Part shown: positions 22,329-30,448 of the stretch, piece by piece
Position numbering within the stretch: the first letter of the stretch is position 1
How the letters are laid out: the number at the start of each line of letters is the position of its first letter
DNA from: VAZQ01 sp963785745
GTDB taxonomy: Bacteria; Pseudomonadota; Alphaproteobacteria; Rhizobiales; Xanthobacteraceae
Reading direction: 5' to 3'
DNA length: 64,000 nt
Assembly (NCBI GenBank): GCA_963785745.1
Contig: CAWAWR010000016.1
Coordinates: 310,001 to 374,000, forward strand
Translations under genes and position numbers: made by a program
The notes under the pieces: generated by a model
Told to the model about the DNA's origin: nothing
Database searches by the model: none
The model's input: only the letters and a program-made list of their open reading frames with translations

Positions 22329-23021
22329 TTAACTGTTCCCGGCAAATTCACCCCGGGGGCGGCCCAAGAGGGCAAAAACCGCCTCTGGAAGGTCCATGAA
22401 GTGGCTGATGATCCGGTCCGGCGCCAGCTCGACAACGGGGGTATCAGTATACCCGAAGTCGACCGCAATCACCGGGATATTGGCCGCGCGGGCGGTCGCG
22501 ATGTCGACGAGGGAGTCGCCGACCATCACGGCACCGTCGCCATCAGCGCGTGCGATGGTACGACGCAGTATCTCAGGATCAGGCTTGATGATGCCAAACG
22601 TGTCCGCGCCACAGATCGCAGCAAAGCGTTTCGACAGGCCGAGCGCATCAAGCAGGCGCACCGAAAGCTTTTCGATCTTGTTGGTGCAGACCGCGAGCCG
22701 ATACCCGCGCTCCGCCAGTGTATCGAGCGCAGCCTCCACGCCGGGGAACGGCGCAGAACTGTCGGCAATATGCGTGGCATAGTGTTCGAGAAAGTCGCGC
22801 GTGAAGCCGTCGATCGCGGCGGCCGGCATGGTTCGGCCGGCGGCGACAAACCCGCGCTCGACCATCATGCGAGCGCCGCTTCCGACAAAGTTGCGCGCCG
22901 CCTCGTAGCCGACCGGTGGCAGCCCTTCGCGCGCCAGGATGGCGTTGAGGGTCGCGACCAGATCGGGCGCCGTATCAACGAGCGTTCCGTCAAGATCGAG
23001 CACGACGAGGGGGGAAGCCAT
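22329..23021 (-). CDS. gph: Phosphoglycolate phosphatase (HAD family)
   Basis: A 230-aa HAD-superfamily phosphatase that hydrolyses 2-phosphoglycolate, clearing the product of Rubisco oxygenation or DNA repair. Motif I is VLDLDGTLVDTAPDL with Asp8 as nucleophile and Asp10 as acid/base. Motif II is CTN (AVCTNKIEKL), the Lys of motif III is in IIKPDPEIL, and motif IV is MVGDSLVDI. The cap domain (about residues 16-85) is the helical Gph type. Divergent from rpiA with 143 bp between starts, so the two carbohydrate-phosphate genes may share a regulatory region. Confidence 0.92.
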   Translation of the reverse strand: MASPLVVLDLDGTLVDTAPDLVATLNAILAREGLPPVGYEAARNFVGSGARMMVERGFVAAGRTMPAAAIDGFTRDFLEHYATHIADSSAPFPGVEAALDTLAERGYRLAVCTNKIEKLSVRLLDALGLSKRFAAICGADTFGIIKPDPEILRRTIARADGDGAVMVGDSLVDIATARAANIPVIAVDFGYTDTPVVELAPDRIISHFMDLPEAVFALLGRPRGEFAGNS

Positions 23022-23164
23022 GACCTCCGATCGCTACCCGGCAGGACCGATGATGGCAAGCGCTCGATCAGGCACCGGTACGAATGGACTATGCCTGACG
23101 GTGGATCGACGCTAGATAGACGGGCTTTTTCAATGGCAGACCACAGAACCGGCCGTCTTTCGCA

Positions 23165-23864
23165 ATGAATCCTGACGCACAGAAACGTGCCGCGGCCGCT
23201 CGTGCGATTGAGTTCGTGCGACCGGGCATGCGTCTGGGATTGGGCACCGGCTCCACGGCCAAACATTTTGTCGAGCTGCTCGGAGAGCGCGTGCGTGATG
23301 GCCTCAAGGTCGTGGGCGTTCCGACCTCCGACGCGACACGGCGGGATGCCGAGCGGGTCGGTGTGCCGTTGTCGACCTTGGACGAGACGCCCGAGCTTGA
23401 TCTGACAGTAGACGGCGCCGACGAGATCGCGCATGACCTCAGCCTCATCAAGGGCGGCGGCGGCGCGCTGTTGCGCGAGAAGATCGTTGCCGCGGCATCC
23501 GGGCGCATGATCGTCATCGCCGATGAATTCGAAGTGGGTGCCCGTGCTTGGTCGCTTCCCGCTGCCGGTCGAGGTCGAGCCGTTCGGACTGGAGTCGACG
23601 CGGCGCGCGGTTGAGGCCGCCTTTGCCGATACCGGCTCGCCGGCGGCCGCGACCCTGCGGCGCACCAAGGACGGCCACGCTTTGGTCACGGATGGCGGGC
23701 ACTGGATTCTGGATGGCGCACTGCAGCGGATCGCCGATCCGAAGGCGCTGGCCGCTCGGTTGTCCGCCATTCCAGGCGTCATCGAGCACGGACTATTCAT
23801 TGGGCTCGCAAGCGCCGCTATTCTTGCAGGAAGCGGCGGCGTGCGAGTGATAGAGCGGTCGTGA
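23165..23864 (+). pseudogene. rpiA: Ribose-5-phosphate isomerase A, split by a single-base frameshift
   Basis: Interconverts ribose 5-phosphate and ribulose 5-phosphate in the pentose phosphate pathway. The N-terminal part has the RpiA blocks GLGTGSTAKHFVELL, TVDGADEI and KGGGGALLREKIVAAAS, up to IVIADE. The frame then shifts by +1 at GAATTCGA (23525-23532). Deleting one T reads IADESKWVPVLGRFPLPVEVEPFG, the normal continuation, then GHWILDG and the C-terminus, giving 232 aa, the standard size. RpiA is close to indispensable unless RpiB exists, so a real lesion is unlikely. The ATG at 23165 begins MNPDAQKRA. Confidence 0.88.
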
Positions 23865-23902
23865 ACCATCGTAAGCCGGATCGGCCGGAGAGGAGTATCG
23901 TC

Positions 23903-24457
23903 ATGTTCGCCAAAATCATGGCCACCGGAGCCGCGCGTGCTGCCCTGCTTGCGATCATGTTGATCGCGGTGGGCGGAACGGCGCTTGCCCAACCGAAGCA
24001 GCCGCCGCAGCCGCAGCTGATACCGCTGCCGCCCGAGCCGTCGGCGGGTGCGATCAAGATCGCCAGGGAAATCCTGGAGCTCAAGCAAACGGATGCCGTG
24101 TTTGCTCCGATGGTTCCGGGGGTCATCGAGCGCGTCCGGACCATGCTGTTGCAGACCAGTCCGACCCTTCGCAAGGACCTGGACGATGTGTCGACCAACC
24201 TGCGCAAGGTCTATGCGCAGCGGACCACCGATCTGATGAACGATATCGCGTGGCTCTATGCGTCGCGCTTCACCGAAGCCGAGCTGAAGGAACTCGTCAC
24301 CTTTTACCGGACCCCGACCGGCAAAAAGGCCATCGAGTTGGAGCCGGCGGTCTTCGACGACGCGATGAATGGATTGAAGGGCTGGCAGGAAAAGTTCGCC
24401 GAAGAAGTGATCGCCCGCTTCCGCGCCGAAATGAAGAAGCGGGGGCATGACCTGTAA
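23903..24457 (+). CDS. DUF2059 domain-containing secreted protein
   Basis: A 184-aa protein with a signal peptide (hydrophobic run at about residues 10-28, cleavage after TALA). A Pro/Gln-rich linker (PKQPPQPQL) follows, then a helical DUF2059 domain with IAREILELKQ, TRFTEAELKELVTFYRTPTGKKAIE-type wording and a terminal helix. The pattern 'FTEAELKELVTFYRTPTGKK' marks the family; its function is unknown, and the location is periplasm or outer membrane. The ATG at 23903 is favoured by a gaggag site 7 bp upstream; a further ATG at 23861 overlaps the rpiA stop. Gor starts 23 bp downstream, so rpiA, this gene and gor form a likely operon. Confidence 0.85.
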   Translation: MFAKIMATGAARAALLAIMLIAVGGTALAQPKQPPQPQLIPLPPEPSAGAIKIAREILELKQTDAVFAPMVPGVIERVRTMLLQTSPTLRKDLDDVSTNLRKVYAQRTTDLMNDIAWLYASRFTEAELKELVTFYRTPTGKKAIELEPAVFDDAMNGLKGWQEKFAEEVIARFRAEMKKRGHDL

Positions 24458-24480
24458 GTTGCAGGACAAGGTCGGCCGCC

Positions 24481-25863
24481 ATGGCTGACCACGACGTCGA
24501 CCTCTTCGTCATCGGCGGAGGTTCGGGCGGCGTGCGCGCTGCGCGGATCGCATCCGGCCACGGCGCGCGCGTCATGGTGGCCGAAGAGTATCGCGTCGGC
24601 GGCACCTGCGTGATCCGCGGCTGCGTGCCGAAGAAGCTGCTGGTTTACGCCTCGCGCTTCGCCGACGAATTCGAGGACGCCGCCGGCTATGGCTGGACCG
24701 TTGGCGAGCCCGTGTTCGACTGGGGAACGCTGATCGCCAACAAGGACCGCGAGATCGCGCGCCTCGAGGCGGCCTATACGACCAATCTGGAGCGCGCCAA
24801 CGTCGCGATCGTCAAAAGCCGTGCGGTGTTGGAGGATGCCCACACCGTGCGCCTCACCGCGACCGGCAAGACCGTGCGCGCCGGGACGATCCTGATCGCC
24901 ACCGGCGGCACGCCGCATCTCGGTGCCGAGATCGCCGGCCTTGAGCACGTCATCTCGTCGAACGAAGCTTTCCACCTGCAGGAACTTCCGAAGCGCGTCC
25001 TGATCCAGGGCGGCGGCTATATCGCCGTCGAGTTCGCCAACATCTTCAGCGGTCTCGGTTCCGAGGTGACGCTGGTCTATCGCGGCGAACAGATCCTGCG
25101 CGGCTTCGACAACGATGTGCGCGATCATCTCGCCGCGGAAATGGGCAAGCGCGGCATCAAGATCGTGTGCAAGCAGACCGTCGACGCCATCGAGAAGGTC
25201 GAGCACGGCCTCGACGTCGAATTGTCCGATCGTGAATCCTTTGTCGTCGATTGCGCCATGTTCGCGACCGGCCGCAAGCCGAACGTCGCGGGGCTCGGAC
25301 TCGACAAAGCGGGCGTTACGCTCGCGAAAGGCGCGATCGCCGTCGATGAATTCTCGCGCACCTCGGTGCCGAACATCTATGCCGTCGGCGACGTGACCGA
25401 CCGGATCAACCTGACCCCGGTGGCGATCCGCGAAGGGCACGCGTTTGCCGACACCGTGTTCGGCGGCAGGCCGACCAAGGTCGACCATGCCGATGTGCCG
25501 ACGGCGGTGTTCTCCGAGCCGGAGCTGGGCGTCATCGGTCTTACCGAGACGCAGGCCGCCGAGCGCTATCCGCGGGTCGACGTCTACAAGACCTCGTTCC
25601 GGCCGATGAAGATGACACTGGCTGGCCGCGACACCCGCTCGTTCTTCAAGCTGATCGTCGACGCCGCCTCCGACCGCGTGCTGGGCTGCCATATCGCGAG
25701 CCCGGACGCCGGAGAGATGATCCAACTCATCGGCATCGCGGTGAAGATGAACGCCACCAAGGCCGATTTCGACACGGTGATGGCGGTGCACCCGACCGCC
25801 TCGGAGGAACTCGTCACGCTCCGCACCAAGGCCTATACGGTCGAGCGGCAGGCGGCGGAATAG
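24481..25863 (+). CDS. gor: Glutathione-disulfide reductase
   Basis: FAD- and NADPH-dependent enzyme that regenerates reduced glutathione in the cytoplasm. The protein is 460 aa. The FAD-binding GxGxxG-type motif VIGGGSGGVRAARIA is at residues 10-24. The redox pair is Cys43/Cys48 in GGTCVIRGCVPKK, the NADPH-binding motif is IQGGGYIAVEFANIF, and the conserved ATGRKPN and YAVGDVTD follow. The C-terminal HPTASEE carries the catalytic His of the partner subunit. The start ATG at 24481 directly follows the DUF2059 gene. Two GST genes elsewhere in the window would use its product. Confidence 0.95.
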   Translation: MADHDVDLFVIGGGSGGVRAARIASGHGARVMVAEEYRVGGTCVIRGCVPKKLLVYASRFADEFEDAAGYGWTVGEPVFDWGTLIANKDREIARLEAAYTTNLERANVAIVKSRAVLEDAHTVRLTATGKTVRAGTILIATGGTPHLGAEIAGLEHVISSNEAFHLQELPKRVLIQGGGYIAVEFANIFSGLGSEVTLVYRGEQILRGFDNDVRDHLAAEMGKRGIKIVCKQTVDAIEKVEHGLDVELSDRESFVVDCAMFATGRKPNVAGLGLDKAGVTLAKGAIAVDEFSRTSVPNIYAVGDVTDRINLTPVAIREGHAFADTVFGGRPTKVDHADVPTAVFSEPELGVIGLTETQAAERYPRVDVYKTSFRPMKMTLAGRDTRSFFKLIVDAASDRVLGCHIASPDAGEMIQLIGIAVKMNATKADFDTVMAVHPTASEELVTLRTKAYTVERQAAE

Positions 25864-25950
25864 GGCCGATCCGGGATTATTCTGGCCTTCCGCGACCCGC
25901 CTCGTATATAAGGCGCTGAAATCCTTGGAATAGCGTATTGGAGCCGCGTG

Positions 25951-27342
25951 ATGGCCGAGCGTTGGACGCCGGAGAGCTGGCGCAACAAACCTGCCCTGCA
26001 GATGCCCGACTACCCCGACAAGCCCGCGCTTGCCGAGGTGGAGCGGCAGCTCGCGACCTTTCCGCCGCTGGTTTTTGCAGGTGAGGCGCGCAACCTGATG
26101 AAGGCGCTCGGCCGCGTCGCCAAGGGCGAGGCCTTCCTGCTGCAGGGCGGCGATTGCGCCGAGAGCTTCGCCGAGCACGGCGCCAACAACATCCGCGATT
26201 TCTTCCGCGTCTTCCTTCAGATGGCGGTGGTGCTGACCTATGCCGGCTCGTTGCCGGTGGTGAAGGTCGGACGCATCGCGGGTCAGTTCGCGAAGCCGCG
26301 CACCTCGCCGACGGAAAAGAAGAACGGCGTCGAGCTGCCGATCTATCGCGGCGACATCGTCAACGGCACCGAGTTTACGCCGGAGTCGCGCACCCCCGAC
26401 GCGCGCCGGCAATTGCAGGCCTATCGCCAGTCGGCGGCGACGCTGAATCTGCTGCGCGCGTTCGCGCAGGGCGGCTACGCCAATCTCGCCAGCGTCCAGC
26501 AATGGATGCTGAGCGCGATCAAGGATAGCCCGCAGGCGCGCCGCTACCAGGAACTGGCCGAGCGCATCTCCGACGCGCTGAACTTCATGCAGGCCTGTGG
26601 GCTCGACCTCGAGAGCCATCCGGAGCTGCGCACGACCGATTTCTACACCAGCCACGAGGCGCTGCTGCTCGGCTACGAGCAGGCCATGACGCGCGAGGAT
26701 TCAACCCGCCCCGGAAGCTGGTACGCGACCTCCGGCCACATGGTCTGGATCGGCGACCGCACCCGGCAGCTCGATCATGCCCATGTCGAGTACTGCCGCG
26801 GCATCAAGAATCCGCTGGGCCTCAAGACCGGTCCGTCGCAGAAGCCCGACGACCTGCTGCGTCTGATCGATGTGCTCAATCCGGAGAACGAGCCGGGACG
26901 CCTGACGCTGATCTGCCGCGTCGGCGCCGACAAGGCCGGCGACCTCCTGCCGCCGCTGATCCGCGCGGTGAAGAAGGAAGGCCGCGTCGTGGTGTGGTCG
27001 AGCGACCCCATGCACGGCAACACCATCACCTCGACCACCGGCTACAAGACCCGGCCGTTCGACCTGATCCTGAAAGAGACCCGCACCTTCTTCCAGGTCT
27101 GCGCGGCCGAAGGCGTCTATGCCGGCGGCGTCCATCTGGAAATGACCGGTCAGGACGTTACCGAATGCACCGGCGGCGTGCGCGAGATCTCGGATCAGGA
27201 TCTCAACGACCGCTACCACACGGTCTGCGATCCGCGGCTCAACGCCGAGCAGGCGATCGATCTCGCCTTCCTGCTCGCCGACCTGCTGAAGAAGGAGCGC
27301 GTCGCCAAGGTGCAGCCGCTGCCGGCGGCGGCGGGATTATAG
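25951..27342 (+). CDS. Class II 3-deoxy-7-phosphoheptulonate (DAHP) synthase
   Basis: First enzyme of the shikimate pathway: condenses phosphoenolpyruvate and erythrose 4-phosphate to DAHP. The 463-aa protein is the plant/AroF class II type, not the short E. coli class I type. Visible blocks: PLVFAGEARNL, QGGDCAESFAEH (metal-binding Cys), RIAGQFAKPRTSP (PEP-binding Arg), GKNPLGLK-type substrate loop (GIKNPLGLKTGPS), DPMHGNT and GGVHLEMTGQDVTEC, with metal-binding His and Glu. The ATG at 25951 is preceded by a GTG one codon earlier that could also serve. Regulation by aromatic amino acids is usual for the class but not visible here. Confidence 0.94.
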   Translation: MAERWTPESWRNKPALQMPDYPDKPALAEVERQLATFPPLVFAGEARNLMKALGRVAKGEAFLLQGGDCAESFAEHGANNIRDFFRVFLQMAVVLTYAGSLPVVKVGRIAGQFAKPRTSPTEKKNGVELPIYRGDIVNGTEFTPESRTPDARRQLQAYRQSAATLNLLRAFAQGGYANLASVQQWMLSAIKDSPQARRYQELAERISDALNFMQACGLDLESHPELRTTDFYTSHEALLLGYEQAMTREDSTRPGSWYATSGHMVWIGDRTRQLDHAHVEYCRGIKNPLGLKTGPSQKPDDLLRLIDVLNPENEPGRLTLICRVGADKAGDLLPPLIRAVKKEGRVVVWSSDPMHGNTITSTTGYKTRPFDLILKETRTFFQVCAAEGVYAGGVHLEMTGQDVTECTGGVREISDQDLNDRYHTVCDPRLNAEQAIDLAFLLADLLKKERVAKVQPLPAAAGL

Positions 27343-27355
27343 AAACGGTGCGCTG

Positions 27356-28132
27356 ATGGCGCTGCCCGCCCTCTACATCTCGCACGGCTCGCCGCGGCTG
27401 ATCATCGAGGATTCCGCAGCGCGCGATTTCCTCAAAGGTTTCGCCAAGACCCTGCCGAAGCCGCGCGCCATCGTGATCGCGACGGCGCATTTCGGCACCA
27501 GCCGTCCGGCCGTGGTCGGCGATGCGCAGCCCGGCATGATCTACGACTTCGGCGGCATGCCGGAATTGCGCAAGCTCGTCTATCCGGCGCCGGGCGATCC
27601 GCAGGTGGCGATCAAGATCGCGGGCCTGTGGCAGGCGGCGGGCTTCGCGCCTGCCGTCGTCACCGGCTACGGCTACGATCACGGCACCTGGGTGCCGCTG
27701 ATGCTGCTCTATCCGGACGCCGACGTGCCGGTGGTGCAGATCGCGGTGCAGCCGCATCTCGGCCCCGCGCATCATGTGGCGCTCGGCAAGGCGCTCGCTT
27801 CGCTGCGTGAGGAGAACTTCCTGGTGATCGGATCGGGCTCCCTGACCCACAATCTGCATGAGTTCTATTCCAGCGGCCTGCCCGGCGATGCGCCCGCGCT
27901 GCCATGGGTCGCCGAGTTCACCGATTGGGTGCACGACAGGATCGAGGCCGGCGCGACCGACGATCTCGTGAACTACCGCAAGCTCGCCCCGCATGCGGTC
28001 GACAATCACCCGACCGACGAGCACCTGATGCCGCTGTTCATCGCCATCGGCGCCGGCGAAACCAAGGGCCGCCGCATCCACAACTCGACCCGCAGCGGCG
28101 TGATTTCGATGGACACCTACGCCTTCGCCTGA
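27356..28132 (+). CDS. Class III extradiol ring-cleavage dioxygenase family (YgiD/DODA-like)
   Basis: A 258-aa non-haem metal dioxygenase of the LigB/DODA superfamily. Likely metal ligands are His10 (YISHGSPR), a second His in ATAHFGTS, and the C-terminal His in NLHEF; the catalytic base region is YGYDHGTWVPLMLLYP. Homologues such as E. coli YgiD cleave catecholic substrates like DOPA. The gene starts 13 bp after the DAHP synthase stop, so the two are probably co-transcribed, which fits an aromatic theme. The physiological substrate is not deducible. Confidence 0.87.
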   Translation: MALPALYISHGSPRLIIEDSAARDFLKGFAKTLPKPRAIVIATAHFGTSRPAVVGDAQPGMIYDFGGMPELRKLVYPAPGDPQVAIKIAGLWQAAGFAPAVVTGYGYDHGTWVPLMLLYPDADVPVVQIAVQPHLGPAHHVALGKALASLREENFLVIGSGSLTHNLHEFYSSGLPGDAPALPWVAEFTDWVHDRIEAGATDDLVNYRKLAPHAVDNHPTDEHLMPLFIAIGAGETKGRRIHNSTRSGVISMDTYAFA

Positions 28133-28232
28133 CGCGCGATCTTCACGATCCGTGAAGGTAAACGATTTCGCGCTCAGCGGGCATTAACACTACGAACGCT
28201 TCCTTGCCGCGATCCCTACAATTGTAAGGGTT

Positions 28233-29294
28233 GTGAAAACCGCTCGCGTGAAGAATGGCCTCCGAAAACCAGGCGGGGGCCCTGTCGTGACGACAACGAA
28301 AACAATCACGGTTTCGCTGGTGCGCGCTGCGGCCGCATTTGCGCTGAGCCTTTCGACCGCGGCGCCGGTCGCTGCGGCAGACTGGAGTCCGGCGGTCGTG
28401 CCGGTGCCGTCGACCTATGTCGGCGAGCTCGGGACGCGGCTCTGGTTTGGCCGTGCGCAGACCAAGAAGGACCTGTTCGACACCAGCGGCGCGATGCTGG
28501 TGTCGCGCCTCGGCTATTCCGACTTGAACATCTTCACCGGCGAGGCCTTCGCGCGGCTCGACTTCAACAACGGCTGGTTCGTCAAGGGTTACTTCGGCGG
28601 CGGCGGCCTGTTCGGCGGCAAGCTCAAGGACGAGGATTTCCCGCCGATCACCGTTCCCTATTCGGCGACGCTCAGCGACACCATGAGCGGCTCGGTGATC
28701 TACGGCAACCTCGACGCCGGCATAAAGCTTATCCGCGGGCCGGATTTCCACGTCGGTGGGTTCGTCGGCTATCATTTCTTGCGCGATCACGTCGACGCCA
28801 TGGGCTGCACCCAGATCGCGACCAACCCGGACATCTGCGGCGGCGGCATCCCGGCTGCATTCCGCGCCATCGCGCAGACCAACACCTGGCATTCGTTGCG
28901 TGTCGGTCTCGAAGCGGCGGTGGAATTCGACCGGCGCTGGAAGCTCACCGTCGATGCCGCGTGGCTGCCCTATGCCCAGCTCTATGGCGCGGACACGCAT
29001 GCGCTGCGCATCGGCGGCAATCCCGGCAATTTCACCGGCCCGATCCCGGAGGACGGCAAGGGCTGGGGCTACCAGCTCGACGCCATCGTCTCCTATCGCT
29101 TCAGCGACTGGATCAGCATCGGGGCCGGCGGCCGCTACTGGCACGTCGAGTCCAAGGGGCACACTCATTTCGAGGGCCATGTCGTCGGCGTCAACGCCCA
29201 GCCGCAGGTCCTGCACTGGCGGGCCGATCACTTCGGCGGCTTCATCCAGGCCAATATCAAGCTCGGTCCGTACCGGGTGGTCAGCGGCAACTAG
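28233..29294 (+). CDS. Outer membrane beta-barrel protein, possibly omptin-like
   Basis: A 353-aa exported protein. A signal peptide (hydrophobic at about residues 24-46, cleavage near AAPVAAAD) is followed by alternating aromatic strands such as GEAFARLDFNNGWFVKGYFGGG, GNLDAGIKLI and GYQLDAIVSYRFSDWISIGAGGRYWHVES, typical of an 8-10-stranded barrel. Strand order and phrases such as LTVDAAWLPYAQLYGADTH recall omptins, but I cannot point to the omptin catalytic Asp/His pairs, so this is a weak suggestion. The GTG at 28233 is taken as the start; a GTG at 28287 would give a more standard leader length. Free-standing gene, with dgkA downstream. Confidence 0.72.
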   Translation: MKTARVKNGLRKPGGGPVVTTTKTITVSLVRAAAAFALSLSTAAPVAAADWSPAVVPVPSTYVGELGTRLWFGRAQTKKDLFDTSGAMLVSRLGYSDLNIFTGEAFARLDFNNGWFVKGYFGGGGLFGGKLKDEDFPPITVPYSATLSDTMSGSVIYGNLDAGIKLIRGPDFHVGGFVGYHFLRDHVDAMGCTQIATNPDICGGGIPAAFRAIAQTNTWHSLRVGLEAAVEFDRRWKLTVDAAWLPYAQLYGADTHALRIGGNPGNFTGPIPEDGKGWGYQLDAIVSYRFSDWISIGAGGRYWHVESKGHTHFEGHVVGVNAQPQVLHWRADHFGGFIQANIKLGPYRVVSGN

Positions 29295-29370
29295 TCAAAT
29301 CACTCCACCAGAGACGCTTGCCTGTCCATGACAGGTAGGTGAAGAAAGGGCCGCGGAAACGGGATCACCG

Positions 29371-29724
29371 ATGGACCGATTGTGGCGCGCGACCGTCAAT
29401 TCCTGGAACGGGCTCAAGGCCGCGATCCGGACCGAGGCCGCGTTCCGGCAGGAGATCGCCGTACTTCTGGTCGCGATCCCGCTGGCCTTCGTGATCGGCC
29501 AGACGGCCTGGACACGCCTGCTGCTGGTGGGTGTGGTGGTCTTTTTGATGATCGTTGAATTGCTCAACACGGCTGTCGAGAAGCTCGCCGACCGGGTCTC
29601 GCGCGAGGTCGACCATCAGATCGGCACCGCCAAGGACATCGGATCGGCCGCGGTCGGTCTGTCGTTGCTGCTCGTCGGCGCGGTGTGGCTCTTGGCGCTC
29701 GCGCAGCGGCTGGGCTGGCTTTAG
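29371..29724 (+). CDS. dgkA: Diacylglycerol kinase (DgkA type)
   Basis: Small integral membrane kinase of 117 aa with three helices; it phosphorylates diacylglycerol to phosphatidic acid and so recycles lipid released by osmoregulated glucan or LPS modification. Diagnostic residues are present: the N-terminal amphipathic RATVNSWNGLKAAIRTEAAFRQE, the active-site helix IVELLNTAVEKLADR with Glu63 and Glu70, and AKDIGSAAVGLSLL before the last helix. Size and order match the family. The start ATG is at 29371. Confidence 0.93.
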   Translation: MDRLWRATVNSWNGLKAAIRTEAAFRQEIAVLLVAIPLAFVIGQTAWTRLLLVGVVVFLMIVELLNTAVEKLADRVSREVDHQIGTAKDIGSAAVGLSLLLVGAVWLLALAQRLGWL

Positions 29725-29746
29725 CCAAAAAACGATTTGGAAAGAT

Positions 29747-29764
29747 GCCCCGCTTGAGCGGGGC
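29747..29764 (+). terminator. GC-rich hairpin downstream of dgkA
   Basis: gccccgct and agcggggc (29747-29764) pair around a 2-base turn, or as a 7-bp stem with a TTGA loop, 23 bp after the dgkA stop and between convergent genes. No T-run follows closely, so termination is plausible but not certain. Confidence 0.45.
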
Positions 29765-29806
29765 GAGCTTCACATCAAACAATTGAACCGTTGTTCCGCG
29801 TGCGTT

Positions 29807-30091
29807 CTACTGCGCGGTATCCTTCGCTGCGGGCGCCTTCGACGGTGCTGTTACAGGCGCCTTCGACGGCGCGCTGCCCTGACCAGTGGTGGTGCGCTCC
29901 GCGCCGGGTTTGTTGATCGCCGCGTTTTCCATGTCACCACTCTGGTACGCCCAGAGCGCTACGCCACCGAATAGCAGGGCGATGAAGACAAGGCTTGCCC
30001 ATGTCGTGGCCGTGAAACTGCTCCGGTCGGCTTCGCGCCGGGGAGCTGCATTCTCGGGGTACGTGAAATTCGGGTCATTGGGGTAGGTCAT
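29807..30091 (-). CDS. Small single-pass membrane protein, hypothetical
   Basis: A 94-aa protein. The N-terminal 25 residues are polar (NDPNFTYPENAAPRREAD), one helix follows (about residues 30-48, WASLVFIALLFGGVALWAY), and the C-terminal 45 residues are low-complexity Ala/Pro/Lys/Thr with a repeated APSKAPV / APSKAPA unit. It is predicted N-in with the Pro/Lys tail outside. The ATG at 30091 has a strong ggaggaacc site. Similar small Pro/Lys-tailed proteins are common in Bradyrhizobium-type genomes with no known role. Convergent with dgkA. Confidence 0.75.
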   Translation of the reverse strand: MTYPNDPNFTYPENAAPRREADRSSFTATTWASLVFIALLFGGVALWAYQSGDMENAAINKPGAERTTTGQGSAPSKAPVTAPSKAPAAKDTAQ

Positions 30092-30448
30092 TGATCGGGT
30101 TCCTCCAATTGACGATCTAAAAGAATAAACGCAGAAGGCCGGGCTCGCGTTCCGTGCCGAAAATGATGATGCCCGATGCAAATCGGAGAGGATCATCCGG
30201 AAAAATGTTTCATCACGTCGCTGACGGGCGTGACTTTGCTTGCGGTATAGGGGCAGGGGCGGACTCGCCGGTTGTCGGCGGCGGCATGGCACCGGCGCCT
30301 TGCGTTCCACCACTGTCGGCACGTTGGTGCTGTGGTTTTCGGCGCGGATTTGTTCTTGGTAAATTGCCGCGAACGAAGGCGGCGATCGTGCCGGACAGGC
30401 GCCGCGACCGGCATTCCCATCGCACCGCCGCCACGCTACATCTAGCCC
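30092..30448. other. Intergenic region without a recognisable gene
   Basis: 357 bp between the divergent small membrane protein gene and nadE. Short open frames exist on both strands but none has a credible start or protein character. The AT-richer part at about 30110-30200 is the best place for promoters of both flanking genes. I see no RNA gene or repeat here. Confidence 0.5.

Noticed and set aside
30193..30420. Small reverse-strand open frame upstream of nadE
   Set aside because: Basic, low-information sequence with no ribosome site or recognisable domain; probably chance in GC-rich DNA.
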